DNA from: Humisphaera sp.
GTDB taxonomy: Bacteria; Planctomycetota; Phycisphaerae; Tepidisphaerales; Tepidisphaeraceae
DNA: 9,222 bases
Assembly: GCA_025351525.1 (NCBI GenBank)
Contig: JANXVV010000637.1
Span: 1 to 9,222, forward strand
Direction: 5' to 3'
The notes under the pieces are model-generated. The model ran no database searches, was not told the origin of the DNA, and saw only the letters and a list, made by a program, of their open reading frames with translations. Shown piece after piece: positions 1 to 6,064 of this stretch (the stretch's first letter is position 1; each line of letters opens with the position of its first letter). Position numbers and translations under genes: made by a program.

Positions 1-95
1 TACAGACGCGGCGGCAGTGGGAGCAGGTGCTTCGCCGGGCGATCCATGAGATGCCGTTGGTGACGTTTAACGATGCGCCGGCATTGACGGTATGA
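1..95 (+). CDS. C-terminal end of an unidentified protein (5' truncated)
   Basis: The third reading frame is open from the left edge of the window to a TGA at 93-95 and gives 30 residues. They begin QTRRQWEQVLRR and end in NDAPALTV. The other two plus frames stop earlier, and the composition (an Arg/Glu-rich helix-like stretch followed by a short beta-like tail) is plausible for a real C-terminus. There is too little sequence to assign a family, and I do not recognise it. The next gene starts 115 bases downstream with its own strong ribosome binding site, so it is probably a separate transcription unit. Confidence 0.5.
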   Translation, partial: QTRRQWEQVLRRAIHEMPLVTFNDAPALTV

Positions 96-210
96 ATCGC
101 GTCAAAACGTGGTTGACAAAAAAAGAGTCCGGCGGCTTAGCCGCGGGGTGTGCCGGCGCGGACGCCGTCGCACATCCGAATTGTGATCGTCGATAAAGGA
201 GGAGTGGATC
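96..210 (+). promoter_or_regulatory. Leader of the PEP-CTERM gene: -35-like box, hairpin, strong RBS
   Basis: A perfect TTGACA lies at 113-118, but no convincing -10 hexamer follows at 16-18 bases. The spot is occupied by a small perfect hairpin, GCGGC-TTA-GCCGC at 132-144. The hairpin has no T-tract and so is not a standard terminator. AGGAGG at 197-202, eight bases before the ATG at 211, is a near-ideal Shine-Dalgarno and fixes the start of the next gene. The promoter reading is weak; the RBS is certain. Confidence 0.4.
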
Positions 211-1422
211 ATGTCGCATCTCATCGACAAGTGGAAGATGCTGGTGTTGGCGGTCGCGTTTCCGGGGCTTTCAAGCTCTGCATTTGCCGATATTTCCGCG
301 TATGCCATCTGGGGGAGGCAGGGCGTTCACATCGGTCAGTCCGCAAACGTCATTTCTGGTTTGACCGGCAGCAACGGACCGGTGGATTCGGGCGATTTCG
401 TGAACTATCGGGGCGGTCTCATGGGCGGCGGCGATCTGACTTACACCGGTAATGGCGAGTACAACGTCTACGGCCCAACCACTTTCAACGGCAACGCCAG
501 CTTCGGAATCTACAACACCTTTGCCGGCCCGATCAATAGCGGGGGTAACGTCAGCTTTTCCGGCAGCCCCACGGTCACCGGTGACATCAGCGCCGCCGGC
601 AGCGTGACAATCGGCGGTGCCGGGACGCTCCACGGCAATATCAAGGCGGGCGGCGACGCGATCATCGGAGGCGTCTTCACCATTCAAACGGGGAATGTCT
701 CGGCAAATCAACTCCTCACCGTCAATGGCACGGTCAACGGTAACGTCACCTACGGCGGCGTGCTGGCGGTCGGAACCTTCGGTGCCATCAGCGGCAGCCG
801 ATCCCGCGCGACGATGCCGGTCCTTCCCATCGCCTATATGCCGCAGACTCTTCCGGCGGCGGATGTATTCTCGTCCGGTGGGGCGAACGTCACCGCCGGC
901 GGCTCCGCAGCCGCGCCGCTCGCGCCAGGAAGCTATGGATCGCTTGCGTTCAGCGGATTTTCCGACCTCTATCTCGGGCCGGGCAATTACTATTTCTCAA
1001 ACCTGAATTTCAGCGGGCTGACCTCTCTCCACTTCGTCAATCTCGGGGGAGCCAGCAAGATTCATATTTTCTCGACGGGCGACGTGACAGGCACACTGCA
1101 TTTCCCCACGGTGAACGGCGTGAAGTTCGCGCAAGCCGACCCCTCCCTCGGTGCCAACGTGCTGTTGGAGACGCTTGGGAATTTCACGATGTCCAGCGAT
1201 TTCTACGGATCGATTTTCGCGCCGAACGGTTCCATTACGACCGGGTCTTATGCGACGATCGACGGATCGCTGATCGCGGGCAACCTCGTGACCGCCGCCG
1301 TGGGCACGACGGTGAATTACGCAGCGCCGCTCGAGACTGCGTACATCGTCCCGGAACCCGCCTCGCTTTCACTGGTGGCGATCGCCATTCCGATTTTGGT
1401 GCGTCGCCGTCGGGCGCGGTAA
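211..1422 (+). CDS. Exported PEP-CTERM protein with a glycine-rich beta-helix-like body
   Basis: This 403-residue protein starts at an ATG with AGGAGG eight bases upstream. Residues 1-26 form a signal peptide: basic start, hydrophobic core, likely cut after SSAFA. Residues about 77-195 are short Gly/Asn/Thr-rich strands with recurring GNV, GDI and GNI steps, as in bactofilin-like or right-handed beta-helix folds. Residues about 238-372 carry LAPGSYGSL, LGPGNYYFSNL, GSIFAPNGSI and DGSLIAGNL. This layout resembles pilus-associated DUF7305 or choice-of-anchor-A proteins. The C-terminus is a classic sorting tail: VPEP at 380-383, a hydrophobic segment, then RRRRAR. PEP-CTERM tails are processed by exosortase in the inner membrane, which directs the protein to the surface or matrix. 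No exosortase gene is present here. The exact role is unknown; structural or adhesive is likely. Only 10 bases separate it from the acetyltransferase gene. Confidence 0.85.
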   Translation: MSHLIDKWKMLVLAVAFPGLSSSAFADISAYAIWGRQGVHIGQSANVISGLTGSNGPVDSGDFVNYRGGLMGGGDLTYTGNGEYNVYGPTTFNGNASFGIYNTFAGPINSGGNVSFSGSPTVTGDISAAGSVTIGGAGTLHGNIKAGGDAIIGGVFTIQTGNVSANQLLTVNGTVNGNVTYGGVLAVGTFGAISGSRSRATMPVLPIAYMPQTLPAADVFSSGGANVTAGGSAAAPLAPGSYGSLAFSGFSDLYLGPGNYYFSNLNFSGLTSLHFVNLGGASKIHIFSTGDVTGTLHFPTVNGVKFAQADPSLGANVLLETLGNFTMSSDFYGSIFAPNGSITTGSYATIDGSLIAGNLVTAAVGTTVNYAAPLETAYIVPEPASLSLVAIAIPILVRRRRAR

Positions 1423-1432
1423 AGTAACCGGC

Positions 1433-2362
1433 ATGGCCAATTTCAATCTGCGTACATTGCGCCGCGACGAATGGCCGGCGGCGGGCGAAGTGATCTGCGC
1501 TTCGATCCGCGACTGGTACGCCGCCGCCGGGCGACCGGGAAGATTTCCCGGTGGGGCGGCTTCGTGTCTGGTCTTCCCCGAGGTCTACGAGGAACTCGAT
1601 CCGGGGTGTTGCGTGGTCGCGGAAGATGGATCCAATGGCCGACTCGCCGGGCTGTGTTTTTATCACCCCCGCGAAACGCACGTATCGCTGGGGATCATGA
1701 ATGTTCATCCGGACTATTTCGGTCGCGGTGTCGCCAAACAGTTGCTCCGATTCATCTGCGATTTCACCGACGATCAAGCCAAACCACTGCGGCTATTTTC
1801 CAGCGCGATGAACATCGATTCGTTTTCGCTCTACACGCGGGCCGGTTTCGTGCCGCGCGATATTTTTCAGGTGATGACGATCGATGTCCCGGCTATGGGT
1901 TTCCCGTTCGCTCACGAAGCCTCGCCGCGCGTGCGCGATGCATGCCTTAAAGATCTGCCTGCGATGGTGGCCTTGGAATGGGAGATCAGTGGGATTTGTC
2001 GCGAGAACGACTATCGCTGTTTTATGACCAATCGCCTCGGGGCATGGCATGTCTCGATCATCGATAGTGTATCCGGCGGAATCGATGGTTTTCTCGTCTC
2101 GATCAACCACCCCGGTAGTAAAATGCTCGGGCCGGGTGTGATGCGGACGGATGCGGGCGCCGCCGCATTGATCGGGGCGGAGTTGGATCAGTTTCGCGGC
2201 GGTTCGCCCGTTTGTCTGGTGCCCGCCGCGAGAACGGTTTTAGTTCAACAACTTTATTCCAGGGGATTGCGCAATACTGAACTGAGCGTGTTTCAATCGC
2301 GCGGCCCGGCTCAGGTTTTTCGGGGGGTGATGATGCCGACATTTATGCCGGAAACGGGATGA
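1433..2362 (+). CDS. Two-domain GNAT family N-acetyltransferase
   Basis: This is a 309-residue cytoplasmic protein. Residues about 5-150 form a GNAT fold. The acetyl-CoA-binding motif A is visible as MNVHPDYFGRGVAKQLLRF (89-107), with the GRGVA pyrophosphate loop. Motif B follows as NIDSFSLYTRAGFVPR (127-142). Residues about 165-305 look like the second, degenerate GNAT-type domain (Acetyltransf_18) of YitH-like proteins: DLPAMVALEW, GPGVMRTDAGAAALIG, CLVPAARTVLVQQLYSRGL. Such proteins transfer acetyl groups to amines, but the substrate cannot be read from the sequence. No clear Shine-Dalgarno precedes the ATG. With only 10 bases after the upstream stop, it may be translated by coupling from the PEP-CTERM gene. 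The two products have no obvious functional link, so co-transcription may be incidental. Confidence 0.85.
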   Translation: MANFNLRTLRRDEWPAAGEVICASIRDWYAAAGRPGRFPGGAASCLVFPEVYEELDPGCCVVAEDGSNGRLAGLCFYHPRETHVSLGIMNVHPDYFGRGVAKQLLRFICDFTDDQAKPLRLFSSAMNIDSFSLYTRAGFVPRDIFQVMTIDVPAMGFPFAHEASPRVRDACLKDLPAMVALEWEISGICRENDYRCFMTNRLGAWHVSIIDSVSGGIDGFLVSINHPGSKMLGPGVMRTDAGAAALIGAELDQFRGGSPVCLVPAARTVLVQQLYSRGLRNTELSVFQSRGPAQVFRGVMMPTFMPETG

Positions 2363-2428
2363 AGCAGTGCTGTACTTGGGGCTTGGTATCTTTTGCGTAG
2401 CATGGGCTACATCCAATTGAAAATTGCT

Positions 2429-3166
2429 CTAGTTGAACGGATCCCAGTATTTGGCTTTTCCCATTGCATCTACCGGGTACATCCGGACGACATGCATGTC
2501 GGTAAACAGGATATTCCCCTGCAGGCTGTGACGGGTGGCAAGGTCATCCGATCCGACCGCGTGAGTCCATCGCCCGTCATTGGGATTCTGCTCCTCAATC
2601 ACCAGAATCTTCTCGGCGGAAACTCTGACCTGCACCAGTTTCTTGCGGGGATATAACTTAGGATCGATCGCACCCCCATACGCCGGGGGAATGTGAGTGG
2701 GGCTCCAGTGAGACCACTCATCGTTCATGCTATAACTGTAGCGGTAGGGGAAGGCGAACCCAGCCTGTGGCACTCGATCGGCCCAGGCATCCGAGGGACA
2801 GCGAAACATGGATAGAAGCCGCTCATCCTGCACATTGAGGTAGGGAGCCAGACACGAATCGTTCAGCGGGTACATCTTTCCCGTAGCTGAGGTGGCAGGC
2901 GGTTGAAGCCAATTGATGAAGTCATCCGGATAGGCTCCATTTCCATTGGACGCCGGCCGGGGCAGGTTGCCCCGGTTTTCGTTGGCGTACATGACCATCG
3001 CATTGCCGATTTGTTTGAGGTTGCTCATGCAGACCACCCAGTTGCCGCTCTCTCGGGCTTTGCTTAACGCGGGCAGCAGAATGGAAATCAGCAGGGCGAT
3101 GATTCCGATAACCACCAATAGCTCGACCAACGTGAACGCCTTACGACGATACGATTGAATATGCAT
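2429..3166 (-). CDS. Prepilin-like secreted protein, H-X9-DG family (variant DM)
   Basis: This 245-residue protein begins MHIQSYRRKAFTLVELLVV, a type IV prepilin leader. Prepilin peptidase would cut between A10 and F11, with Glu15 at +5, followed by a hydrophobic helix to about residue 33. The body has the usual planctomycete features: NLKQIGNAMVMYANENRG after the helix, FRCPSD (121-126) and YSYSMN. The C-terminal processing-associated motif is H213-X9-D223, but the residue after Asp is Met224 instead of Gly. Such proteins are numerous in planctomycetes and are probably pseudopilins or surface fibres assembled by a type II secretion/type IV pilus-like machine. The start is set at the ATG at 3166 because GGAG lies six bases upstream. 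A longer version from TTG at 3250 would begin inside the promoter. The gene is convergent with the acetyltransferase gene and monocistronic here. Confidence 0.88.
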   Translation of the reverse strand: MHIQSYRRKAFTLVELLVVIGIIALLISILLPALSKARESGNWVVCMSNLKQIGNAMVMYANENRGNLPRPASNGNGAYPDDFINWLQPPATSATGKMYPLNDSCLAPYLNVQDERLLSMFRCPSDAWADRVPQAGFAFPYRYSYSMNDEWSHWSPTHIPPAYGGAIDPKLYPRKKLVQVRVSAEKILVIEEQNPNDGRWTHAVGSDDLATRHSLQGNILFTDMHVVRMYPVDAMGKAKYWDPFN

Positions 3167-3172
3167 GCCAAA

Positions 3173-3176
3173 CTCC
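3173..3176 (-). promoter_or_regulatory. RBS that decides the prepilin-like gene start
   Basis: GGAG on the minus strand, six bases before the ATG at 3166-3164. It supports the inner ATG, which also places the prepilin leader at the usual distance from the N-terminus. Confidence 0.7.
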
Positions 3177-3220
3177 GGGAAGTGCCAACGGCGAAGCGTT
3201 GTGAAACTGCGAACGCCATG

Positions 3221-3250
3221 AGAATACCCGATTTGAGCCGGCGAAGTCAA
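3221..3250 (-). promoter_or_regulatory. Sigma-70-type promoter of the prepilin-like gene
   Basis: On the minus strand TTGACT (3250-3245) and TATTCT (3226-3221) are separated by 18 bases. Each matches the vegetative consensus at five of six positions. Transcription would begin near 3214 and leave a leader of about 48 bases before the ATG at 3166. It is the best promoter match I found in the window. Confidence 0.6.
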
Positions 3251-3286
3251 TGCAATTATGTCGCGGCAGGCTTAGCTGGAATTGTT

Positions 3287-3315
3287 CACCACGAAATCAC
3301 GAAGCACACGAAGGA
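3287..3315. repeat. Short CACGAA-type tandem repeat
   Basis: Three imperfect units of 8-9 bases follow each other: CACGAAAT (3290-3297), CACGAAGCA (3298-3306) and CACGAAGGA (3307-3315). Similar CACGAAG strings occur, as far as I recall, in intergenic DNA of many planctomycetes and other bacteria. That recollection needs a genome search. There is no coding frame through it. Confidence 0.5.
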
Positions 3316-3457
3316 ACTTTGTGAGAATGAGCAGATGTAGCTTATTCAAGCTGCATCATTCCTACGCAGTTCCCAAATATCATAAGCCAGAAAGCTTGGT
3401 TCATTGTGCGTTTGCGGTGAGTATAAATGATTCAGCTTAGGGTCGATTGAATATCGG

Positions 3458-3522
3458 GTCGCATGGGTGTCGCGCCAATGATTTTTTTACGAATAAATAC
3501 ATGGGCGAGACGCCCATGCCAC
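3458..3522. repeat. REP-like inverted pair, type A (REPIN-like)
   Basis: The right arm (3500-3522, reading on the minus strand) has head GTGGC and a perfect 8-bp stem: CATGGGCG, loop TCT, CGCCCATG. The left arm (3458-3480, plus strand) is a diverged copy with GTCGC, CATGGGTG, loop TCG and CGCCAATG. It matches the right arm at 19 of 23 positions. The two arms face each other across 19 bases (3481-3499) that begin with a T-run. A head tetranucleotide plus palindrome, paired in inverted orientation, is the architecture of REPINs mobilised by RAYT (TnpA-REP) transposases. No such transposase is in the window. A second copy with the same spacing begins at 9176. Confidence 0.8.
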
Positions 3523-3545
3523 CTTATTCAAAGCGCTTGTTTTAC

Positions 3546-3550
3546 GAGGA
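3546..3550 (+). promoter_or_regulatory. RBS that decides the esterase start
   Basis: GAGGA five bases before the ATG at 3556. It favours this start over the in-frame ATG at 3463, which lies inside the REP-like repeat and would put 31 repeat-derived residues in front of a normal signal peptide. Confidence 0.75.
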
Positions 3551-3555
3551 ATTCG

Positions 3556-4521
3556 ATGATTTCATTTAGTAGTCGTGCGGCTCTTCTGTACCTCATCTGT
3601 GGCGTACTGCCCAACATCGCCCACGCCGCCGACGCGGGAAATGGGGCTGACGGTGAATCTAAAGTCGGCCCCGCCTACAACAATGCACCGGAACTGACCG
3701 TCAAAGAAGGCGTGCCGAAAGGCGTGCTTCACGAGTTCACGATGAATTCGGAGGACAGCAAAATTTATCCCGGTCTCAAGGGGCCGTACAAGCGCAAGGT
3801 GTGCGTGTATGTTCCGAGCCAATATGTGGCCGGCACCGCCGCGCCGTTTATCATCGCGCAGGATGGCCTGGGCTATAAGGGGACATTGCCGCCGATGCTC
3901 GACAATCTGATCGCCGAGCACCGCCTGCCGGTGATGATCGCAATCCTGATCAATTCCGGCGGCGGGGACGGTCAGGGCAGCGAGCGCGGGCTCGAATACG
4001 ACACCGTTTCCAACCGCTATGCGAACTTCGTCGAGACGGAAGTCCTCCCTAAAATCGCCCTCGATTACAAGCTGGCGTTTACCAAGGATCCGGAGGGCCG
4101 GGCCACGATGGGCGGCAGTTCCGGTGGGGCGGCGGCGTTCACGATGGCATGGTTTCGGCCCGACCTGTATCACCGCGTGCTCACCTACTCCGGCACGTAT
4201 GTGAATCAGCAATCGCCATCAAATAAAGAGTCGCCGCACGGGGCCTGGGAATATCACGAGCATTTCATCGCCAACACCGACGCCAAGCCGTTGCGGATTT
4301 GGCTGGAGGTCAGTGAGAACGACAACGGCTCGAAAAAGTCCGAGGAATCGTACCATAACTGGGTGCTCGCCAACCAGCGGATGGCGGCTGTTTTGAAAGC
4401 GAAGGGATATCACTACCGCTACGTGTTCGCCGAGGCGGCAGGGCATACGGATGGCAAAGTCACTCGACAGACGCTGCCCGAGGCACTGGTGTGGTTGTGG
4501 AAGGGTTATGCGGTGAAGTAG
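3556..4521 (+). CDS. Secreted esterase, alpha/beta hydrolase (esterase D / enterochelin esterase-like)
   Basis: This 321-residue protein has a signal peptide (MISFSSRAALLYLICGVLP, likely cut after AHA at residue 24). The mature part is an alpha/beta hydrolase of the putative esterase family (PF00756 type). PYKRKVCVYVPSQY (78-90) opens the fold, and SERGLEYDTVSNRYANFVET (142-161) is a typical family segment. GGSSGG (186-191) supplies the nucleophile, Ser189. The likely acid is Asp256 or Glu254 in EVSENDN, and the likely catalytic base is His297 in AAGHTDG. Homologues hydrolyse ester bonds in siderophores, feruloylated plant polysaccharides or acetylated sugars; the substrate here is not determinable. 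The protein should act in the periplasm or outside the cell. The PmoA-like gene follows on the same strand after 197 bases, without a clear terminator between them, so weak co-transcription is possible. Confidence 0.85.
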   Translation: MISFSSRAALLYLICGVLPNIAHAADAGNGADGESKVGPAYNNAPELTVKEGVPKGVLHEFTMNSEDSKIYPGLKGPYKRKVCVYVPSQYVAGTAAPFIIAQDGLGYKGTLPPMLDNLIAEHRLPVMIAILINSGGGDGQGSERGLEYDTVSNRYANFVETEVLPKIALDYKLAFTKDPEGRATMGGSSGGAAAFTMAWFRPDLYHRVLTYSGTYVNQQSPSNKESPHGAWEYHEHFIANTDAKPLRIWLEVSENDNGSKKSEESYHNWVLANQRMAAVLKAKGYHYRYVFAEAAGHTDGKVTRQTLPEALVWLWKGYAVK

Positions 4522-4718
4522 ATGCCGGTCTTTGTGGTTCATTTGAATTTTGCGGGATAAGGTAGGGGCCTGCAATAACATCCGCGTCTGGGTTGGGTGC
4601 CACAGGTCTGCTTCGAAGACGGATTTTGGAGGGCGGTCGTCCCCGAGCGTCTGACAACTTGGAAGATTGAGGAACAGTTCCTAAGCGAGTGACGATCTTT
4701 CATGGTAAGGTTTGTCGT

Positions 4719-5666
4719 ATGCGAAATTCCAACCACTTGCTAATTGCGTTTCTTGCCTGTGCCGCTCTGCACATCACCGCCGCGGAATTGCCTGTCGTGA
4801 AGCTCACGCCGGGTGACACCTCTGTCCAGGTAGATATCGGCGGAAAACCCTTCACCACCTATCGTTTCGGGGCAGATGAGAAGCCGCCCTTCGTTCGGCC
4901 ATTTTTCTATCCGGTTCTCGCGGCGGACGGCGTGGAATTGACCAGCGATCAGATACGCACAGATCCCAAAGAGCATCCCCATCATCGATCCTTCTGGGTC
5001 GGTCACGGTGAGGTCAACGGCATCGACCACTGGAGCTTTGCACAGAAGCCCGCGCCACCCAAACAGCGCCATATCCAGTTCGACAAATTAGAGGGCGACG
5101 GGTTCGTCGAACAACTGATGTGGGATGACCTGCAAGGCCAGCCTCTTCTCAACGAGGTGCGCACCGTCCGATTCATCCCTTTTGAAGATGGCGCGCGCGG
5201 CGTGGATATCACCGTGAAGCTGACGGCGACGAGCGGGGAGGTCACGCTGGCGGACACGAAGGAAGCGGGGCTGGCTGCCGTTCGCGTGTCGCCACAGATC
5301 TCCGCGAAGCCCACGCTCATCAACTCCGCCGGAGCCGATGGAGAGAAACAAGTCTGGGGTAAACCGGCAGACTGGTGCGACGAATCCGGCGTGATCGACG
5401 GCAAGCCCTACGGCGTCGCCATCTTCGATCATCCGAGCAACCCCCGCCATCCCACCACCTGGCACTCGCGGGGTTACGGTCTGATCGCCCCCAACGAATT
5501 CGGCTTGCACGAGTTCGACAAAAAGCTTCCCAAAGGAGCCGGTGATCTTAAAATTCAAAAAGGTGAATCGGTCAGCTTTCGCTATCGCGTCATTATTCAC
5601 GAAGGTGCCGCATCCGATGCAAAGCTGTCAGAGAAGTACAAAGATTTTTCAGACTCATCTCATTGA
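4719..5666 (+). CDS. Secreted PmoA-like / DUF6807 family protein
   Basis: This 315-residue protein starts at the ATG at 4719, with TAAGG eight bases upstream. An in-frame GTG at 4689 would add ten residues ahead of a normal signal peptide. Residues 1-22 are the signal peptide, likely cut near ITAA. Family signatures are clear: KPFTTYRFGADEKPPFVRPFFYP (43-65), HPHHRSFWVGHGEVNGIDHW (86-105), DTKEAGLAAVRVS (179-191), WCDESGVIDGKPYGVAIFDHPSN (219-241) and HPTTWHSRGYGLIAPNEFG (244-262). The family was once labelled 'methane oxygenase PmoA' in databases, but it is unrelated to methane oxidation. Members abound in Planctomycetota and Bacteroidota, often near sugar oxidoreductases. Its biochemical activity is, to my knowledge, unsettled. 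The His-rich block could bind a sugar or a metal (inference). A strong terminator follows at 5695-5729. Confidence 0.85.
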   Translation: MRNSNHLLIAFLACAALHITAAELPVVKLTPGDTSVQVDIGGKPFTTYRFGADEKPPFVRPFFYPVLAADGVELTSDQIRTDPKEHPHHRSFWVGHGEVNGIDHWSFAQKPAPPKQRHIQFDKLEGDGFVEQLMWDDLQGQPLLNEVRTVRFIPFEDGARGVDITVKLTATSGEVTLADTKEAGLAAVRVSPQISAKPTLINSAGADGEKQVWGKPADWCDESGVIDGKPYGVAIFDHPSNPRHPTTWHSRGYGLIAPNEFGLHEFDKKLPKGAGDLKIQKGESVSFRYRVIIHEGAASDAKLSEKYKDFSDSSH

Positions 5667-5694
5667 ATCAACCCCATTTTGAAGACTCCACAGG

Positions 5695-5729
5695 CCGTGC
5701 CCACCTCAGGTGGGCCGGTTTTCTTTTTG
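5695..5729 (+). terminator. Intrinsic terminator after the PmoA-like gene
   Basis: A perfect 7-bp stem, GCCCACC (5699-5705) with GGTGGGC (5709-5715) and loop TCA, is extended by CCG (5695-5697) with CGG (5716-5718) across a one-base bulge. It is followed by a T-rich run (5719-5727). It lies about 30 bases after the stop at 5666 and is the clearest terminator in the window. Confidence 0.85.
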
Positions 5730-5743
5730 CGTGAAAGTTCATA

Positions 5744-5850
5744 GTGGCACGGGCTTCCAGCCCGTGTTTGCGGTCCACATCAGACTGCAGCTTTCACATT
5801 TAAACTCTTCTACGCACCGGTCCGTCAACACGGGCTGGAAGCCCGTGCCA
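5744..5850. repeat. REP-like inverted pair, type B (REPIN-like)
   Basis: The arm at 5745-5768 and the arm at 5827-5850 are perfect 24-base inverted copies of each other, 58 bases apart. Each arm is itself a palindrome: CACGGGCT, loop TCC, AGCCCGTG. The left arm has a GTGGC head. The outer flanks also match in inverted orientation, TGAAAG-TTCA (5732-5741) against the complement of 5854-5864, with one base gap. The mobile unit may therefore be about 133 bases (5732-5864). AGCTTTCA recurs at 5789-5796 and 5857-5864. It resembles repeats I recall from planctomycete intergenic DNA, but copy number cannot be judged from one window. Confidence 0.85.
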
Positions 5851-6052
5851 TGTTGAAGCTTTCAGCACGGACAAAAGGCAAACAAATTTAGAATCCGCTG
5901 AAACCGAACATTCTTCACGTCGTCTTCAGGTGCCGAAGTCTACCCTCGCTTTCGCCGACACAATTTCCAGGACGAGCGATGGTGTTCGTTTTAAAGTCGG
6001 CACGCCAAAGGCGTCTCGTCATTCCATTCGCCCTGGCGTGGGTCCATTTTTT

Positions 6053-6058
6053 GGAGGA
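6053..6058 (+). promoter_or_regulatory. RBS that decides the peroxidase start
   Basis: GGAGGA six bases before the ATG at 6065. The product then begins with a short basic stretch leading straight into the LEPR motif, as is usual for this kind of planctomycete N-terminus. Confidence 0.8.
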
Positions 6059-6064
6059 TTGGCC

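Larger units (their letters stand above)
3167..3555. other. Intergenic region between divergent genes
   Basis: This 389-bp stretch separates the prepilin-like gene (leftward) from the esterase gene (rightward). It holds the leftward promoter at 3221-3250, a CACGAA-type short repeat at 3287-3315 and an inverted pair of REP-like hairpins at 3458-3522. A TATAAA at 3422-3427 could be the -10 of a rightward esterase promoter, but its -35 partner (TTCATT, 3400-3405) is poor. If used, it would put the repeat pair in the esterase 5' leader. I see no credible small ORF here. Confidence 0.6.
5667..6064. other. Intergenic region before the peroxidase gene
   Basis: This 398-bp stretch contains the terminator at 5695-5729, the type B REP-like inverted pair at 5744-5850 and then about 210 bases leading to the peroxidase start. 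In the last part I see a small hairpin, ACGCC-AAA-GGCGT (6002-6014), and the RBS at 6053-6058, but no convincing sigma-70 promoter. A GTG at 5930 opens a longer in-frame version of the peroxidase. The 45 extra residues do not look like a signal or domain, so I treat that stretch as leader. Confidence 0.55.

Noticed and set aside
113..142. TTGACA at 113 as a full sigma-70 promoter for the PEP-CTERM gene
   Set aside because: No acceptable -10 hexamer lies at the right distance; kept only as a weak note in the leader entry.
2397..2410. Hairpin GTAGC-ATGG-GCTAC between the convergent genes as a bidirectional terminator or REP remnant
   Set aside because: The stem is only 5 bp and no T-tract follows on either strand; resemblance to the GTGGCATGGGC arm is short.
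4596..4630. GGTGCCACAGGTCTGC string followed by GAAGAC as a third kind of hairpin repeat
   Set aside because: Only a 4-bp stem (GTCT/AGAC) can be formed and there is no second copy in the window; it could be a decayed repeat but cannot be supported.
4670..4682. Palindrome AGGAACAGTTCCT, 36 bases before the PmoA-like start, as a possible operator
   Set aside because: Two 6-base half-sites around one base are expected about twice by chance in a window this size, and there is no second copy or regulator gene nearby.
6000..6020. GGCGTCTCG shared with the type A hairpin, as a decayed repeat copy upstream of the peroxidase gene
   Set aside because: Only nine bases match and the opposite half of the palindrome is missing; chance similarity is plausible.
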